From positions 89,358 to 153,357 of the forward strand of contig PMFA01000021.1 of assembly GCA_003155915.1 (NCBI GenBank): a stretch of DNA of 64,000 nt. The letters run 5' to 3'. The translations under genes and the position numbers were made by a program. Source of the DNA: Acidimicrobiaceae bacterium. Lineage in GTDB: Bacteria; Actinomycetota; Acidimicrobiia; Acidimicrobiales; RAAP-2. Shown here piece after piece: positions 1 through 9,867 of this stretch. Under the pieces are notes generated by a model that saw only the letters and a program-made list of their open reading frames with translations, was not told the DNA's origin and ran no database searches. Each line of letters starts with the position of its first letter. Position 1 is the first letter of the stretch.

Positions 1-31
1 GCTGGGATCCGACCAGGGAGGACTCTGTACT

Positions 32-772
32 GTGAGCAAGAAGAAGGCGTTGCCAGTCTTCAAGTACAACAAGTCGATAAAACGCGCCCTTGTTGTCGTT
101 GCTCACCCCGATGACGTCGACTTTGGTTCCGCCGGAACCATTGCAACTTTGACCGGTAAAGGCGTTGATGTTGCGTATTGCCTCGTCACTTCGGGTGACG
201 CCGGTGGTGACGGTTCCACGCTCACTCGTGAAGAGCGATCAGAAATTCGCGAGACCGAACAGCGCGCCGCCGGTCGCGAGGTCGGAGTGACGAATATCAC
301 ATTTCTTCGTTGGCCGGACGGTCAGGTGGAGCCGACGTTGTTGCTCCGTCGTGAAATCGCGCGAGTAATTCGTACACACCGACCGGACCTCGTAATTACT
401 CAGAGTCCTGAGCGCAACTGGGAGCGTATGCGCGCGAGCCACCCCGATCACATGGCCTCGGGCGAAGCGACGATGCGCGCGGTCTATCCCGACGCGCGCA
501 ATCCCCACGCCTTTCCCGAACTCCTGCGCGAGGGCCTGTCGCCGCACAGCGTGCCGGTCGTGTGGTTGAGCGGGAGCCAGGCCACGATGGTCGTCGACAT
601 TACGAAGCGCTTCAAGTACAAGCACGCGGCGCTAAAGCGCCACGTCTCCCAAGTGGGCGACCACAAGGCGCTAAAGAAGATGTTGAAGGGTTGGGCACGC
701 GCGGTCGCGAAGGACGCCGGACTGGACAAGGGGCGTCTCGCCGAAGGTTTCAAGGTCGTCATCACCAGTTAA
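32..772 (+). CDS. PIG-L/LmbE family deacetylase
   Basis: Zinc-dependent N-deacetylase of the PIG-L/LmbE family (246 aa), which acts on N-acetylglucosaminyl-type or related substrates. Near residue 24 the metal motif AHPDDVDFG follows a hydrophobic beta strand, and the second metal-binding histidine motif SHPDHMASGE is near residue 136. The GTG start is supported by GGGAGG at 16-21. Family members include the mycothiol enzymes MshB and Mca, and detoxifying deacetylases. The sequence alone does not fix the substrate, and no mycothiol genes lie nearby. The next gene, in the same direction, has its own promoter, so this is probably a single-gene unit. Confidence 0.85.
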   Translation: MSKKKALPVFKYNKSIKRALVVVAHPDDVDFGSAGTIATLTGKGVDVAYCLVTSGDAGGDGSTLTREERSEIRETEQRAAGREVGVTNITFLRWPDGQVEPTLLLRREIARVIRTHRPDLVITQSPERNWERMRASHPDHMASGEATMRAVYPDARNPHAFPELLREGLSPHSVPVVWLSGSQATMVVDITKRFKYKHAALKRHVSQVGDHKALKKMLKGWARAVAKDAGLDKGRLAEGFKVVITS

Positions 773-789
773 CGCAATGCCCGCGGTCC

Positions 790-801
790 TAGTGTGTCGC
801 T
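790..801 (+). promoter_or_regulatory. -10 element of the SulP gene, leaderless arrangement
   Basis: TAGTGT at 790-795 is followed by exactly six bases and then the ATG at 802, with no Shine-Dalgarno sequence between. Transcription would start at or next to the start codon. Confidence 0.5.
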
Positions 802-2505
802 ATGGATTCCGCACCCGTCACCCAACGAACACGGATTGGTCAACGGACGGTCTCGAAGGGACTCAGCCAGATCTTCATCGGCCTGAACCGCGCAAACTTC
901 TCGGGTCAGTTGCTCGCCGGTATCACCTTGTTGGCGATTGCGATTCCCGAACAACTCGCCACATCGCAGTTGGCCGGAGTGCCCGCTTTCACCGCCATGA
1001 TCGCGTTCATCACGGCCACGTTGGTCTTTTTCGTGATCGGATCCAATCCGATCGTCTCGGTGGGGGCCGACTCGACAATTGCGCCACTCTTCGCCGTGGC
1101 GCTCCTTCGACTCGCGCCGGCGTCGTCGGCCGAATACATGGAGCTGGTCGCCGCGACGGCCGTGGTCGCCGGACTCATCGTCATGGCGATCGGACTCTTC
1201 AAACTCGGCTGGCTCGCCGATTTCCTGTCGTTGCCGATCGTCGTCGGCTTCATGGCCGGGATCGGCGTCATCATCATCACCCACCAACTCCCTCGGGTCC
1301 TCGGCGTTCCCTCGGGCGGTGAGTCCTTCATCTCGCGCCTCCAATGGATCAGCCACCAGTTCGGCCACGTGAGCACGTGGTCGGTCGTCCTCGCGCTTGG
1401 CACGCTCGTGGTCATGGTCGTCGGCGAGAAAATCAACGCGAAGTTGCCGTGGGCGCTGGCGGCCGTCTTGGCCGCGACGATTCTCAGCGCCGTCGGGTCG
1501 CTCGCGAATCACGGTGTGCAACAGCTGGGCACCGTGAGCGCCGGACTGCCGATCTGGCGCCTGCACTGGTTGAGCGGGTCCGAGTGGGGGACGGTCTGCA
1601 CGACCGCGCTCACCCTGGTGATCGTGATCTTGAGCCAAAGTGCCGCGACCAGTCGCACCACCGCCGACGAGCTCGGCATCGCCGACAACATCAGTCGCGA
1701 CTTCGTGGGTGTCGGGCTGGCGAACGTCGCGTGCGGACTCGTCGGTGCCTTCCCGGTCAACGCCAGCCCGGCGCGAACCACGGTGACGAAATTGGCCGGC
1801 GGCCGCACGAAGCTCGTCCTGCTCGTGGCCGGGCTAGGCGCCCTGGTGCTCTCGCCGTTCGCCAAGTTCGCGCACATGATCCCCTTGGCGGCGTTGGCGG
1901 GCGTGCTCTGGTTCGTCGCCGGCCGACTCATCAAAATCGGCCAGTTCCGCAAGATTCTCGCGTCGAGCCGATTGGAGTTCGCCTTCGCGCTCGTCTCGGC
2001 CCTCGGCGTGATCTTCATCGGCGTCGAGCAAGGTCTCGGGATCGCGGTGGGACTGGCGATCCTCGATCAGACGTGGCGATCGGCGCGTCCGAGGATGATT
2101 GAGTTGGGTCGGCGCACGGGGACCACCAGTTGGGAGCCCGAAGAAGAAGAAGGCGTCGAGCGCGTCGACCACATCCTCGCCGTGCTCTTCGGGGAGGAAC
2201 TGTTCTTCGCCAACGCCGGCATCTTCCGACGCGAGATGCACGAACAGTTAGCGAAATTCCCCGACACCGAACACGTCGTCATCGACGCCGTCGCGATCGC
2301 CGACATCGACTTCACGGGCATGACCGCATTGAGTCAAGTCGTGGAGGACCTCACGAAGGACAAGATCTCGATCTCGTTCGCGCGCGCGAATGCCACCGTG
2401 CGCGACCGCCTCACGAAGTCAACGAACGAGGCTATTCATTCAATCGCCCTCTTTGACAGCACGGACGCCGCGGCCGTAGCGGCCGAAGCGCAGACGACGC
2501 GCTAA
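802..2505 (+). CDS. SulP family anion transporter with STAS domain
   Basis: Inner-membrane transporter of the SulP (SLC26-like) family, 567 aa. It has an N-terminal run of about ten or more hydrophobic segments (residues ~30-410) and a C-terminal cytoplasmic STAS domain (~440-550) with the typical [19 protein letters not shown] strand-helix pattern. SulP proteins carry sulfate, bicarbonate or other anions; the substrate here is not determined, and no carbonic anhydrase or sulfur gene is adjacent. Its stop codon overlaps the stop of the convergent aconitase gene, leaving no room for a separate terminator. Confidence 0.9.
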   Translation: MDSAPVTQRTRIGQRTVSKGLSQIFIGLNRANFSGQLLAGITLLAIAIPEQLATSQLAGVPAFTAMIAFITATLVFFVIGSNPIVSVGADSTIAPLFAVALLRLAPASSAEYMELVAATAVVAGLIVMAIGLFKLGWLADFLSLPIVVGFMAGIGVIIITHQLPRVLGVPSGGESFISRLQWISHQFGHVSTWSVVLALGTLVVMVVGEKINAKLPWALAAVLAATILSAVGSLANHGVQQLGTVSAGLPIWRLHWLSGSEWGTVCTTALTLVIVILSQSAATSRTTADELGIADNISRDFVGVGLANVACGLVGAFPVNASPARTTVTKLAGGRTKLVLLVAGLGALVLSPFAKFAHMIPLAALAGVLWFVAGRLIKIGQFRKILASSRLEFAFALVSALGVIFIGVEQGLGIAVGLAILDQTWRSARPRMIELGRRTGTTSWEPEEEEGVERVDHILAVLFGEELFFANAGIFRREMHEQLAKFPDTEHVVIDAVAIADIDFTGMTALSQVVEDLTKDKISISFARANATVRDRLTKSTNEAIHSIALFDSTDAAAVAAEAQTTR

Positions 2506-5180
2506 CTCTGGGCGAGGTGGCGCAATACGAAGTTGAGAACGCCGCCGTGTCGGAAGTATTCAGCCTCGGTCGGCGTGTCGATTCGTAGTCGCACCGCAAA
2601 GGTGGTCACCTCGCCATTCGTGCGCGTCGCGCGCAACGTCACCGTCGGCACGGTCTCGCCGCGATTCAGCGCGTCGAGACCTTCGATCGCGAAGGTCTCC
2701 GTGCCGTCGAGGTCGTAGGTCGCGGCACTGTCGCCGCTCTGGAACTGCAGCGGCAGCACGCCCATGCCCACGAGGTTGGCGCGGTGGATGCGTTCGTAGC
2801 TCTCGACGAGCACGGCCTTGACGCCGAGCAACGTCGTGCCTTTGGCGGCCCAGTCGCGACTCGATCCGGTGCCGTACTCTTTGCCGGCGATGATCATGAG
2901 CGGCGTTCCTTCGGCCTGGTAGGCCATCGCGGCGTCGAAGATCGACATCTCGGTGCCCTCGGGGAGTTTCAGCGTCACGCCGCCTTCGGTCCCGGGCGCC
3001 ATCTGGTTGCGGATGCGAATGTTGGCGAACGTGCCGCGCACCATGATCTCGTGATTTCCCCGACGGGTGCCGTAACTGTTGAAGTCGGCCGCGACGACGC
3101 CACCGTCGATCAAGTACTTCCCGGCTGGCGAGGAGGCACGGATGTTGCCGGCCGGCGAGATGTGGTCCGTCGTCACCGAGTCACCGAGTTTGGCGAGTAC
3201 GCGGGCCCCCGAGAGGTCCGAGACGACGCCCGGCTCCATCGTGAGTCCGTCGAAGTATGGCGGGAGCTTCACGTAGGTCGACTTGGCGTCCCAGTCGTAG
3301 GTGACGGCGTTCGTGGTCGGCACCTCCTGCCAGCGCTCGTCGCCGCTGAAGGCGCTCGCGTAGCGCTCTTTGAACATCGCCGGAGTGATCGAGGCGCGCA
3401 CGGCCTCGGCCACGTCGGCGTCGCTCGGCCACAGGTCGGACAAGTAGACCGGCTTCTCGTCGGTACCCACGCCGAGCGGTTCACTGGCGAGGTCGATGTC
3501 CATCGTTCCGGCCAGCGCGTAGGCGACGACGAGTGGTGGGCTTGCGAGGAAGTTCTGCTTGACGTCGGGATGGATCCGACCTTCGAAGTTTCGATTGCCG
3601 GACAACACGGACACGACCGAGAGGTCGTGTTCGTTGACGGCTTCAGAGACGCCAGCCAGCAGCGGACCGGTGTTGCCAATGCACGTCGTGCATCCGTAGC
3701 CCGCGAGGTAGAAGCCCAGGGCGTCGAGCGGCTTCACCAGGTCGGCGCGCTCGAGGTAGTCCATGACGACGCGACTGCCCGGAGCGAGCGACGTCTTCAC
3801 CCAGGGCTTCACGCTCAGCCCCAGTTCGACGGCGCGCTTGGCCACGAGTCCGGCGGCCACCAAGACCGCAGGGTTGGAAGTGTTGGTGCACGAGGTGATC
3901 GCCGCGACGACGACCGCACCTTCGCGCAGTGTCTCGGCCATCTCCACGCCGTGAACCTCCATGGGTTCACGACCGAGGGCGTCGCGGAACGCGCCGCGCG
4001 CGCCGGGCAGCGACACGCGGTCCTGGGGTCGCTTGGGCCCGGCGAGACTCGGCTCGACCGAGGTGAGGTCGAGTTCCACGGTCTCGGAGTAGATCGGCTC
4101 CTTGGCCGCGTGATCGTGCCAGAGGCCCTGCACCTTGGCGTACGCCTCGACCAGGTCGAGCTGTTCTTGCGGGCGTCCGGTGAAGGCGAGGTAGTCGACG
4201 GTCAACTGGTCGATCGGAAAGATGGCGCAGGTCGCGCCGTACTCCGGCGACATGTTGCCGATGGTGGCCCGCGTCTCGAGCGAGAGCGACGCCACGCCGG
4301 GTCCGTAGGCCTCGACGAACTTGCCGACGACACCGTGCTTGCGAAGGAGCTCGGTGATCGTGAGGACGACGTCCGTGGCGGTCACGCCTTCACGAGGGGC
4401 GCCCGAGAGACGTAGTCCGACGACCGGCGGGATCAGCATCGACGTGGGCTGGCCGAGCATGCCCGCCTCGGCCTCGATACCCCCGACGCCCCAGCCGAGT
4501 ACGCCGAGGCCGTTCACCATGGTCGTGTGCGAGTCAGTGCCGACCAATGTGTCGAGGTAGGCGACGCCGTCGTGTTCGAAGACGACGCGCGCGAGGTGCT
4601 CGAGGTTCACCTGGTGACAGATCCCCATGCCCGGAGGCACGACGCGGAACTTCTCGAAGGAACTCTGAGCCCACTTCAAGAACGTGTAGCGCTCGACGTT
4701 GCGTTCGTATTCGATCGCGACGTTCTGTTCGAAGCTCTCGGCGGTGCCGGAGCGTTCCAAGATCACCGAGTGGTCGATGACCAGTTCGACTGGCACCAGG
4801 GGATTGATTTTGTTCGGGTCGCCACCGAGCGCGATGATCGCGTCGCGCATCGAGGCGAGGTCGACGACGGCCGGTACGCCGGTGAGGTCCTGCATGAGGA
4901 CCCTCTCGGGCGTGAAGGCGATCTCCTTCGCGTCTTCACCGGCGGCCTCACCGTGGCGCGACGGATTCTCGCCCCATCGCGCGAGTGCCTCGATGTCGGC
5001 GGCGTTGACTTTCACTCCGTCTTCGTGGCGCAGGAGGTTCTCCAAGAGCACCTTGATGGAGTAGGGCAGCCGGTCGACACCGAGCGCCGAGAGCGAGTCG
5101 GAGCGCAACGAGTAGTAGGTGAGTTCACGGCCCTGAACGTTGAGCGTCATCTTGGAGCCGAATGAGTTGAGTGAGGTCAT
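2502..5180 (-). CDS. acnA: aconitate hydratase A
   Basis: Aconitase (892 aa) converting citrate to isocitrate in the TCA cycle, with a [4Fe-4S] cluster. The cluster cysteines are in SCTNTSNP and [12 protein letters not shown]. The substrate-loop motif [20 protein letters not shown] and the swivelling C-terminal domain ([16 protein letters not shown]) are present, and the length fits the AcnA/IRP1 class. An upstream extension of the frame is possible, but [10 protein letters not shown] is the better start: it has a GGAG ribosome-binding site and matches family N-termini. It is divergent from argS, 82 bp away, and convergent with the SulP gene. Confidence 0.96.
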   Translation of the reverse strand: MTSLNSFGSKMTLNVQGRELTYYSLRSDSLSALGVDRLPYSIKVLLENLLRHEDGVKVNAADIEALARWGENPSRHGEAAGEDAKEIAFTPERVLMQDLTGVPAVVDLASMRDAIIALGGDPNKINPLVPVELVIDHSVILERSGTAESFEQNVAIEYERNVERYTFLKWAQSSFEKFRVVPPGMGICHQVNLEHLARVVFEHDGVAYLDTLVGTDSHTTMVNGLGVLGWGVGGIEAEAGMLGQPTSMLIPPVVGLRLSGAPREGVTATDVVLTITELLRKHGVVGKFVEAYGPGVASLSLETRATIGNMSPEYGATCAIFPIDQLTVDYLAFTGRPQEQLDLVEAYAKVQGLWHDHAAKEPIYSETVELDLTSVEPSLAGPKRPQDRVSLPGARGAFRDALGREPMEVHGVEMAETLREGAVVVAAITSCTNTSNPAVLVAAGLVAKRAVELGLSVKPWVKTSLAPGSRVVMDYLERADLVKPLDALGFYLAGYGCTTCIGNTGPLLAGVSEAVNEHDLSVVSVLSGNRNFEGRIHPDVKQNFLASPPLVVAYALAGTMDIDLASEPLGVGTDEKPVYLSDLWPSDADVAEAVRASITPAMFKERYASAFSGDERWQEVPTTNAVTYDWDAKSTYVKLPPYFDGLTMEPGVVSDLSGARVLAKLGDSVTTDHISPAGNIRASSPAGKYLIDGGVVAADFNSYGTRRGNHEIMVRGTFANIRIRNQMAPGTEGGVTLKLPEGTEMSIFDAAMAYQAEGTPLMIIAGKEYGTGSSRDWAAKGTTLLGVKAVLVESYERIHRANLVGMGVLPLQFQSGDSAATYDLDGTETFAIEGLDALNRGETVPTVTLRATRTNGEVTTFAVRLRIDTPTEAEYFRHGGVLNFVLRHLAQS

Positions 5181-5262
5181 GACTCCATTCTGCCGTGTTC
5201 GCCGCGTCGGCGTTTCGCCTCGTGGGCGATGGTGACGTGAGCGAAGTGCGAGACTTGAGTCC

Positions 5263-6978
5263 ATGACGTCGACCTACGACACGCTCCTGTCACGGCTGCA
5301 ATCCGCCTTCGACACGCTCGAAGAGGGGGCTGACCCGGTCCTACGCACCTCGGACCGAAGCGATTACCAAGCGAACGGCGTGATGGCGCTCGCCAAGCGT
5401 CTCGGACGTCCCCCGCGCGACGTCGCCGAGGAGATCCTTGGTCGCGCCGAATTGAGCGGTGTCGCCGCCGTGGAGATCGCGGGGCCGGGTTTTTTGAACC
5501 TGACCCTGAGTCCGGAGTTTCTCGCAGAACAGTTGACGGGCCTGCGCGACGACGACCGTCTCGGGATCGAGGCCGTGACCCAGACCAAGACCGTCGTCAT
5601 CGACTACTCCGCACCCAACGTCGCCAAGGAGATGCACGTCGGCAACCTTCGTTCGACCGTCATCGGCGACGCCCTGGCGCGAATGTACCGCTTCGCCGGA
5701 CACCACGTCGTGGCCCGCAATCACGTGGGGGACTGGGGCACGCCGTTTGCGATGTTGATCGAACATCTGCTGGATAGCGGCGAAGGCGACGATGCCACGC
5801 TCTCGATCGGCGACCTCGACGCCTTCTACAAAGAGGCCCGCACGAAGTTCGACGCCGACGATTCGTTCAAGGAGCGCTCGCGCTCGCGCGTGGTCGCGCT
5901 GCAGTCGGGTGACCCCGAGACGTTGCGTCTCTGGCGCGTCATCGTGGATCAGTCGATCGCCTACCTCGATCTCGTCTACCGAGACTTCGGGGTCACGCTC
6001 ACTCCGAACGACGTGGTGGGCGAGTCCTTCTACAACAACATGCTGAGCGACGTCGTCACCGACCTCGCCGCCGCGGGTCTGATCGTCGAGAGCGGCGGCG
6101 CGCTGTGTGTCTTTCCTCCGGGCTTCACCAACCGCGACGGCGAGGCGCTACCACTGATCGTTCGAAAGAGCGACGAGGGTTTCGGCTACGCCGCGAGTGA
6201 CCTCGCCGCGGTGCGTGACCGCGTCGACAATCTCCACGCTGACGAGATGCTCTACGTCGTGGGCGTACCCCAGGCCCAGCACTTCGAGATGGTCTTCGCC
6301 GTCGCTCGAATGGCCGGGTGGCTTCCCGAACGCGTGCGCTGTGAGCACGTGACTTTCGGCAACGTGCTCGGTCCGGACCGCAAGATGTTCAAATCGCGAA
6401 GTGGTGAGACCGTCAAGCTCGCCTCACTCCTCGGCGAGGCGATTGAGCGCGCCGACGCGGCGCTGCAAGAGCGCAACAGCGATCTCGACGATGCGGCTCG
6501 GACGCAGCTGGCCGTCGAGATCGCGCGCGCGGCGATCAAGTACGCCGACCTCTCCACCGATCGTCATCACGACTACATCTTCGACCTCGATCGCATGATC
6601 GCCTTCGAGGGTGACACGGGTCCGTACCTGCAATACGCGCACGCGCGACTTCGATCGATCTTCCGTCGTCTCGGTACGCCGTGGGAGTCACCCGTTGTCG
6701 CGTTCTCGCTCGACACCCCGCAGGAACGTCACCTGGCTCTTGGACTGCTCGCGTTCCCCGAGGCCTTCGAAGCGTCGCTGGCGACGCTCCAGCCGCACCG
6801 GCTCTGCGTCTACCTGTTCGATCTGGCTCAGCGCCTCACCGCCTTTTACGACGCCTGTCCGGTGTTGACCTCCGAAGGCGTCCTTCGCGATCAGCGGCTG
6901 GCGCTGTGCGACCTCGCGGCGCGGACACTCTCGATCGGACTCTCGGTCCTGGGCATTGACGCGCCGGAAAAGATGTGA
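5263..6978 (+). CDS. argS: arginyl-tRNA synthetase
   Basis: Class I aminoacyl-tRNA synthetase charging tRNA-Arg (571 aa). The HIGH-type motif is [16 protein letters not shown] near residue 125, the KMSKS-like loop is KMFKSRSGE near 374, and the C-terminal DALR anticodon-binding domain includes [12 protein letters not shown]. In many actinobacteria lysA follows directly; here lysA lies about 33 kb downstream at 40,155, so the ancestral pair has been separated. There is no clear Shine-Dalgarno sequence, and a -10-like GAGACT sits seven bases before the ATG. Confidence 0.96.
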   Translation: MTSTYDTLLSRLQSAFDTLEEGADPVLRTSDRSDYQANGVMALAKRLGRPPRDVAEEILGRAELSGVAAVEIAGPGFLNLTLSPEFLAEQLTGLRDDDRLGIEAVTQTKTVVIDYSAPNVAKEMHVGNLRSTVIGDALARMYRFAGHHVVARNHVGDWGTPFAMLIEHLLDSGEGDDATLSIGDLDAFYKEARTKFDADDSFKERSRSRVVALQSGDPETLRLWRVIVDQSIAYLDLVYRDFGVTLTPNDVVGESFYNNMLSDVVTDLAAAGLIVESGGALCVFPPGFTNRDGEALPLIVRKSDEGFGYAASDLAAVRDRVDNLHADEMLYVVGVPQAQHFEMVFAVARMAGWLPERVRCEHVTFGNVLGPDRKMFKSRSGETVKLASLLGEAIERADAALQERNSDLDDAARTQLAVEIARAAIKYADLSTDRHHDYIFDLDRMIAFEGDTGPYLQYAHARLRSIFRRLGTPWESPVVAFSLDTPQERHLALGLLAFPEAFEASLATLQPHRLCVYLFDLAQRLTAFYDACPVLTSEGVLRDQRLALCDLAARTLSIGLSVLGIDAPEKM

Positions 6979-7057
6979 CTCGCCGGGCTCGCCACGTCCA
7001 GCTCGTCGTCGGTAGAGTGACTTCGCGGGTCGACAGACCTATCGAATGGGGGACATG

Positions 7058-8209
7058 ATGGACGTCAGGGCATCAATAGTTAGTGAACTCAATGGTCCTT
7101 GGCACACCGAGACCATCGAGATCGATGAGCCTCACGCCAACGAAGTCCGAGTAAAGGTTGCGTTCTCTGGATTGTGCCATTCGGATGAACATCTTCGAAC
7201 CGGTGCACTCGGTAACGCACCAGAAGTTCTCGAGATGATCTCTGGTCGTCCTTCCATGTACCCAATCATCGGCGGCCATGAGGGTTCGGGTGTCGTAGAC
7301 GCGGTCGGTGAGGGCGTGACGTCGGTGAAGCCTGGCGATCACGTGGCGACGTCGTTCATTCCCTCGTGCGGGAAGTGCGAATACTGCGTCTCCGGGAGAC
7401 CGTACATCTGCGACATGGCCGCCGGCACGCTCGCCGGTCCGATGATCTCGGACGGCACGTGGCGCCACCACCTCGGCGATACCAATCTGAATCGAATGTG
7501 CAATCTCGGAACGTTCGCCGACTACGTCGTCGCCCACGAGGCGTCGGTGATTCGCATCGAACCTTGGTACGACCTTCGAGCGGCCGCGTTGCTGTCATGT
7601 GGAATCTCGACGGGTTTCGGTGCTGCCGTCAACCGAGGGGAAGTGAAGCCGGGCGACGTCGTCGCGGTCATTGGCTGTGGTGGTCTCGGCTCGGCCGCAA
7701 TCCAAGGAGCAGTCCATGCCGGTGCGCGCGCGGTGATCGCGATCGACACCAATCAATCGAAGATCGACCGCGCGCTCAAGATTGGCGCCACGCACGGTTC
7801 CACGACGACGCTGGAGGCCGCGTTCACGATCCTGCCCGACCTGACGTGGGGCAAGAACTGTGACGTAGTGATCATCACGGTCGGCGAGGCTACGAGCGAG
7901 ATCGTTGAGCAGGCTCGCTCCATCCTCGCCAAGGGCGGAGTCATCGTGGTTGCGAGCATCGCGGCGTGGGATACGGCCTCGATTGACCTGAACTTGTTCA
8001 TGTTCTCGATGATGAACCAAGAAATACGCGGGACGGTGTTCGGTTCCACGGCGCCGCGATTACAGATTCCCCGACTCCTTCGACTGCACCACGAAGGCAA
8101 GTTCATGATCGACGAACTTGTCACTCAGGAGTATTCACTCGACGAGGTGCAAAAGGGATACGACGATCTTGAAGCCGGCGAGAACATCCGCGGAGTCATT
8201 CGTTTCTAA
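7058..8209 (+). CDS. NDMA-dependent (mycofactocin-associated) zinc alcohol dehydrogenase
   Basis: Medium-chain zinc alcohol dehydrogenase (383 aa) of the NDMA-dependent subfamily, whose nicotinamide cofactor stays bound and is thought to be recycled by mycofactocin. The catalytic-zinc motifs are GLCHSDEH near residue 38 and GGHEGSGVV near 76. The structural zinc has four cysteines in CGKCEYCVSGRPYIC. The Rossmann motif is GCGGLGSAAI. ATGs at 7046, 7055 and 7058 are in frame; 7058 is chosen because a run of five G (7048-7052) is correctly spaced only to it and the protein then starts like its relatives. The mycofactocin cluster begins about 4 kb downstream, supporting a functional link. Confidence 0.85.
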   Translation: MDVRASIVSELNGPWHTETIEIDEPHANEVRVKVAFSGLCHSDEHLRTGALGNAPEVLEMISGRPSMYPIIGGHEGSGVVDAVGEGVTSVKPGDHVATSFIPSCGKCEYCVSGRPYICDMAAGTLAGPMISDGTWRHHLGDTNLNRMCNLGTFADYVVAHEASVIRIEPWYDLRAAALLSCGISTGFGAAVNRGEVKPGDVVAVIGCGGLGSAAIQGAVHAGARAVIAIDTNQSKIDRALKIGATHGSTTTLEAAFTILPDLTWGKNCDVVIITVGEATSEIVEQARSILAKGGVIVVASIAAWDTASIDLNLFMFSMMNQEIRGTVFGSTAPRLQIPRLLRLHHEGKFMIDELVTQEYSLDEVQKGYDDLEAGENIRGVIRF

Positions 8210-8279
8210 TCGTTGATTCGTTGTTCGCGTCAGTTGGCGCGTAGTGATCGCCAAGACCTCTTCGTCTCAACCCCGTCGA

Positions 8280-8306
8280 TGCGTCATAAGGGGAAACCCC
8301 GACGCA
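8280..8306 (+). terminator. Possible ADH terminator hairpin
   Basis: TGCGTC at 8280-8285 pairs with GACGCA at 8301-8306, and inside it GGGG (8290-8293) pairs with CCCC (8297-8300) around an AAA loop. No T tract follows, so Rho-independent function is uncertain. Confidence 0.35.
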
Positions 8307-8524
8307 CGAAGCCAGACCGCGCGAAACCTAGTGGAAATTCCCGATTGTGCCACGCCTTGGCGCTGCGTACGCTGCACCTAATGAGTGCCATCGTCGGAGT
8401 GGGGGCACGCTGTGGACACGAACCAGTTGGTCGTGACAGGTTTCAACGAAAACCCGCATCCGACTCAGGGTTATTGAGAACTTTGGAGCGGTTGACGAGT
8501 TGACCTAGTTGTGTATATGGAGTA

Positions 8525-8539
8525 GCATACTCAGTATGC
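8525..8539. promoter_or_regulatory. Inverted repeat, candidate PadR operator
   Basis: GCATACT and AGTATGC form a perfect 7-bp inverted repeat around a single C, 19 bases before the PadR start codon. PadR regulators usually bind short palindromes at their own promoter, so this is a likely autoregulatory site. Confidence 0.55.
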
Positions 8540-8558
8540 ATAACTCTGTGAGGTCACT

Positions 8559-9140
8559 ATGAGCGTTCGTCATTCGTTGCTTGCTCTCTTGAGCGAGGGC
8601 CCAAAATATGGCTTCCAACTCCGTCAGGAGTTCGAGTCGAGCACTGGGGAAGTGTGGCCCCTCAACGTTGGTCAGGTCTACACGACGCTGCAGCGCCTCG
8701 AGCGCGACGGCTTGGCGCAGTCCGACGACATCGAAGAGGACGAGCGCCAGAAGAACTACCGCATCACCGAAAAGGGTGGCGAGGAGCTCTCTCGATGGCT
8801 TCGCACGCCGCCCGATCTCTCGGAACCTCCGAGGGACGAACTGGTGATCAAGGTGCTCGTCGCGTCGCGTCTGGCGAACGTCGACGTGTACGAGGTCATC
8901 CAATTGCACCGCCGCTACATCGTGCAACTCATGCAGCAGTGGACTCGTTTGAAAGAAGATGAATCTCACTTCGACCTCGCCTTCGCGTTGGCGGTGGACG
9001 CCGAACTCTTCCGACTGGACGCCGTCGTGCGTTGGCTCGACAGCGCCGACGGTCGACTTCATCGAGCGACCATTGAGCCGACACCCGAGAACGCTCTCGC
9101 ACTGCCGAGCATTCGCCGAAGGACTGGAACCCACCGATGA
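8559..9140 (+). CDS. PadR family transcriptional regulator
   Basis: DNA-binding repressor of the PadR family (193 aa). The N-terminal winged helix includes LLALLSEGPKYGFQLRQEF and the recognition region GQVYTTLQRLERDGL (~residues 5-75). A C-terminal Vir-like helical dimerisation domain follows. A GTGAGGT ribosome-binding site precedes the ATG. Its end overlaps the start of the ABC ATPase gene by four bases, so regulator, ATPase and permease form one operon. PadR proteins beside ABC exporters usually sense a toxic or signalling compound. The palindrome at 8525-8539 is its probable operator. Confidence 0.9.
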   Translation: MSVRHSLLALLSEGPKYGFQLRQEFESSTGEVWPLNVGQVYTTLQRLERDGLAQSDDIEEDERQKNYRITEKGGEELSRWLRTPPDLSEPPRDELVIKVLVASRLANVDVYEVIQLHRRYIVQLMQQWTRLKEDESHFDLAFALAVDAELFRLDAVVRWLDSADGRLHRATIEPTPENALALPSIRRRTGTHR

Positions 9141-9865
9141 GCATGCTGGAACTACGAAGCGTGTCAAAGAGATACGGACAGGGCGCCAACGAAGTTGACG
9201 CCATCTCGGACATTGACCTGGCCGTTGAACGTGGATCGCTCGTCGCGATCATGGGCCCGAGCGGATCGGGTAAATCAACGCTCCTCACCATCGCGGGAAG
9301 TCTGGAAGAACCGACGACCGGCGAGGTCGTGATTGACGGCGCACGTGTGTCGGGCATGTCGCGAAACGACAAGGCCCGTCTGCGGCGACGCTCCGTGGGA
9401 TACGTGTTTCAAGACTTCAATCTTCTCGCCGGTCTCACCGCGGTCGAAAACGTCTCACTGCCGCTCGAACTGGACGGTGTCTCGATGAAAAAGGCGCGGG
9501 CCCAAGGAATGGTCGCTCTCGAGGGGCTCGGTCTCGCGGACCGCGCCGAGAGTTTTCCCGATCAGCTCTCTGGTGGGGAGCGACAACGCGTCGCTATCGC
9601 GAGGGCCGTGGTGGGCGAGCGCAGCCTGCTCCTCGCCGACGAACCGTCAGGAGCTTTGGACTCCGTCAATGGCGAAGCCGTGATGCGAATGATCCTGTCG
9701 GCGTGTCACGGTGGGGTCGCGGCGGTCGTGGTAACCCACGACGCCAAGCTCGCCTCGTGGGCCGATCGCGTGGTGTTCTTGCGCGACGGCAGGGCCGTCG
9801 ACGAGACGTTGCCACCGCCGAGTCCCGAAGAGCTACTCAACCCCGACGCCCCGAATCCGGCATAA
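9137..9865 (+). CDS. ABC transporter ATP-binding protein (LolD/MacB type)
   Basis: Cytoplasmic ATPase subunit (242 aa) of a type VII (MacB/LolCDE-like) ABC system. Walker A is GPSGSGKST near residue 38, the signature is LSGGERQRV near 143, and Walker B is LLLADEPSGALD. It pairs with the FtsX-like permease that begins two bases after its stop. The upstream overlap with the PadR gene indicates translational coupling. Confidence 0.93.
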   Translation: MSMLELRSVSKRYGQGANEVDAISDIDLAVERGSLVAIMGPSGSGKSTLLTIAGSLEEPTTGEVVIDGARVSGMSRNDKARLRRRSVGYVFQDFNLLAGLTAVENVSLPLELDGVSMKKARAQGMVALEGLGLADRAESFPDQLSGGERQRVAIARAVVGERSLLLADEPSGALDSVNGEAVMRMILSACHGGVAAVVVTHDAKLASWADRVVFLRDGRAVDETLPPPSPEELLNPDAPNPA

Positions 9866-9867
9866 CC

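Larger units (their letters stand above)
8210..8558. other. Intergenic region between ADH and PadR genes
   Basis: No convincing gene here. An open frame at 8213-8503 has an arginine-rich composition with no motif and no ribosome-binding site. The stretch contains a hairpin at 8280-8306 and the PadR promoter region at its right end. Confidence 0.5.

Noticed and set aside
2784-4415. A 543-codon open frame antisense to aconitase
   Set aside because: Its codons are the mirror of a clear acnA gene in high-GC DNA; no domain or ribosome-binding site.
8213-8503. Possible 96-codon gene after the alcohol dehydrogenase
   Set aside because: No motif, no ribosome-binding site, basic shadow-like composition, and it contains a hairpin region.
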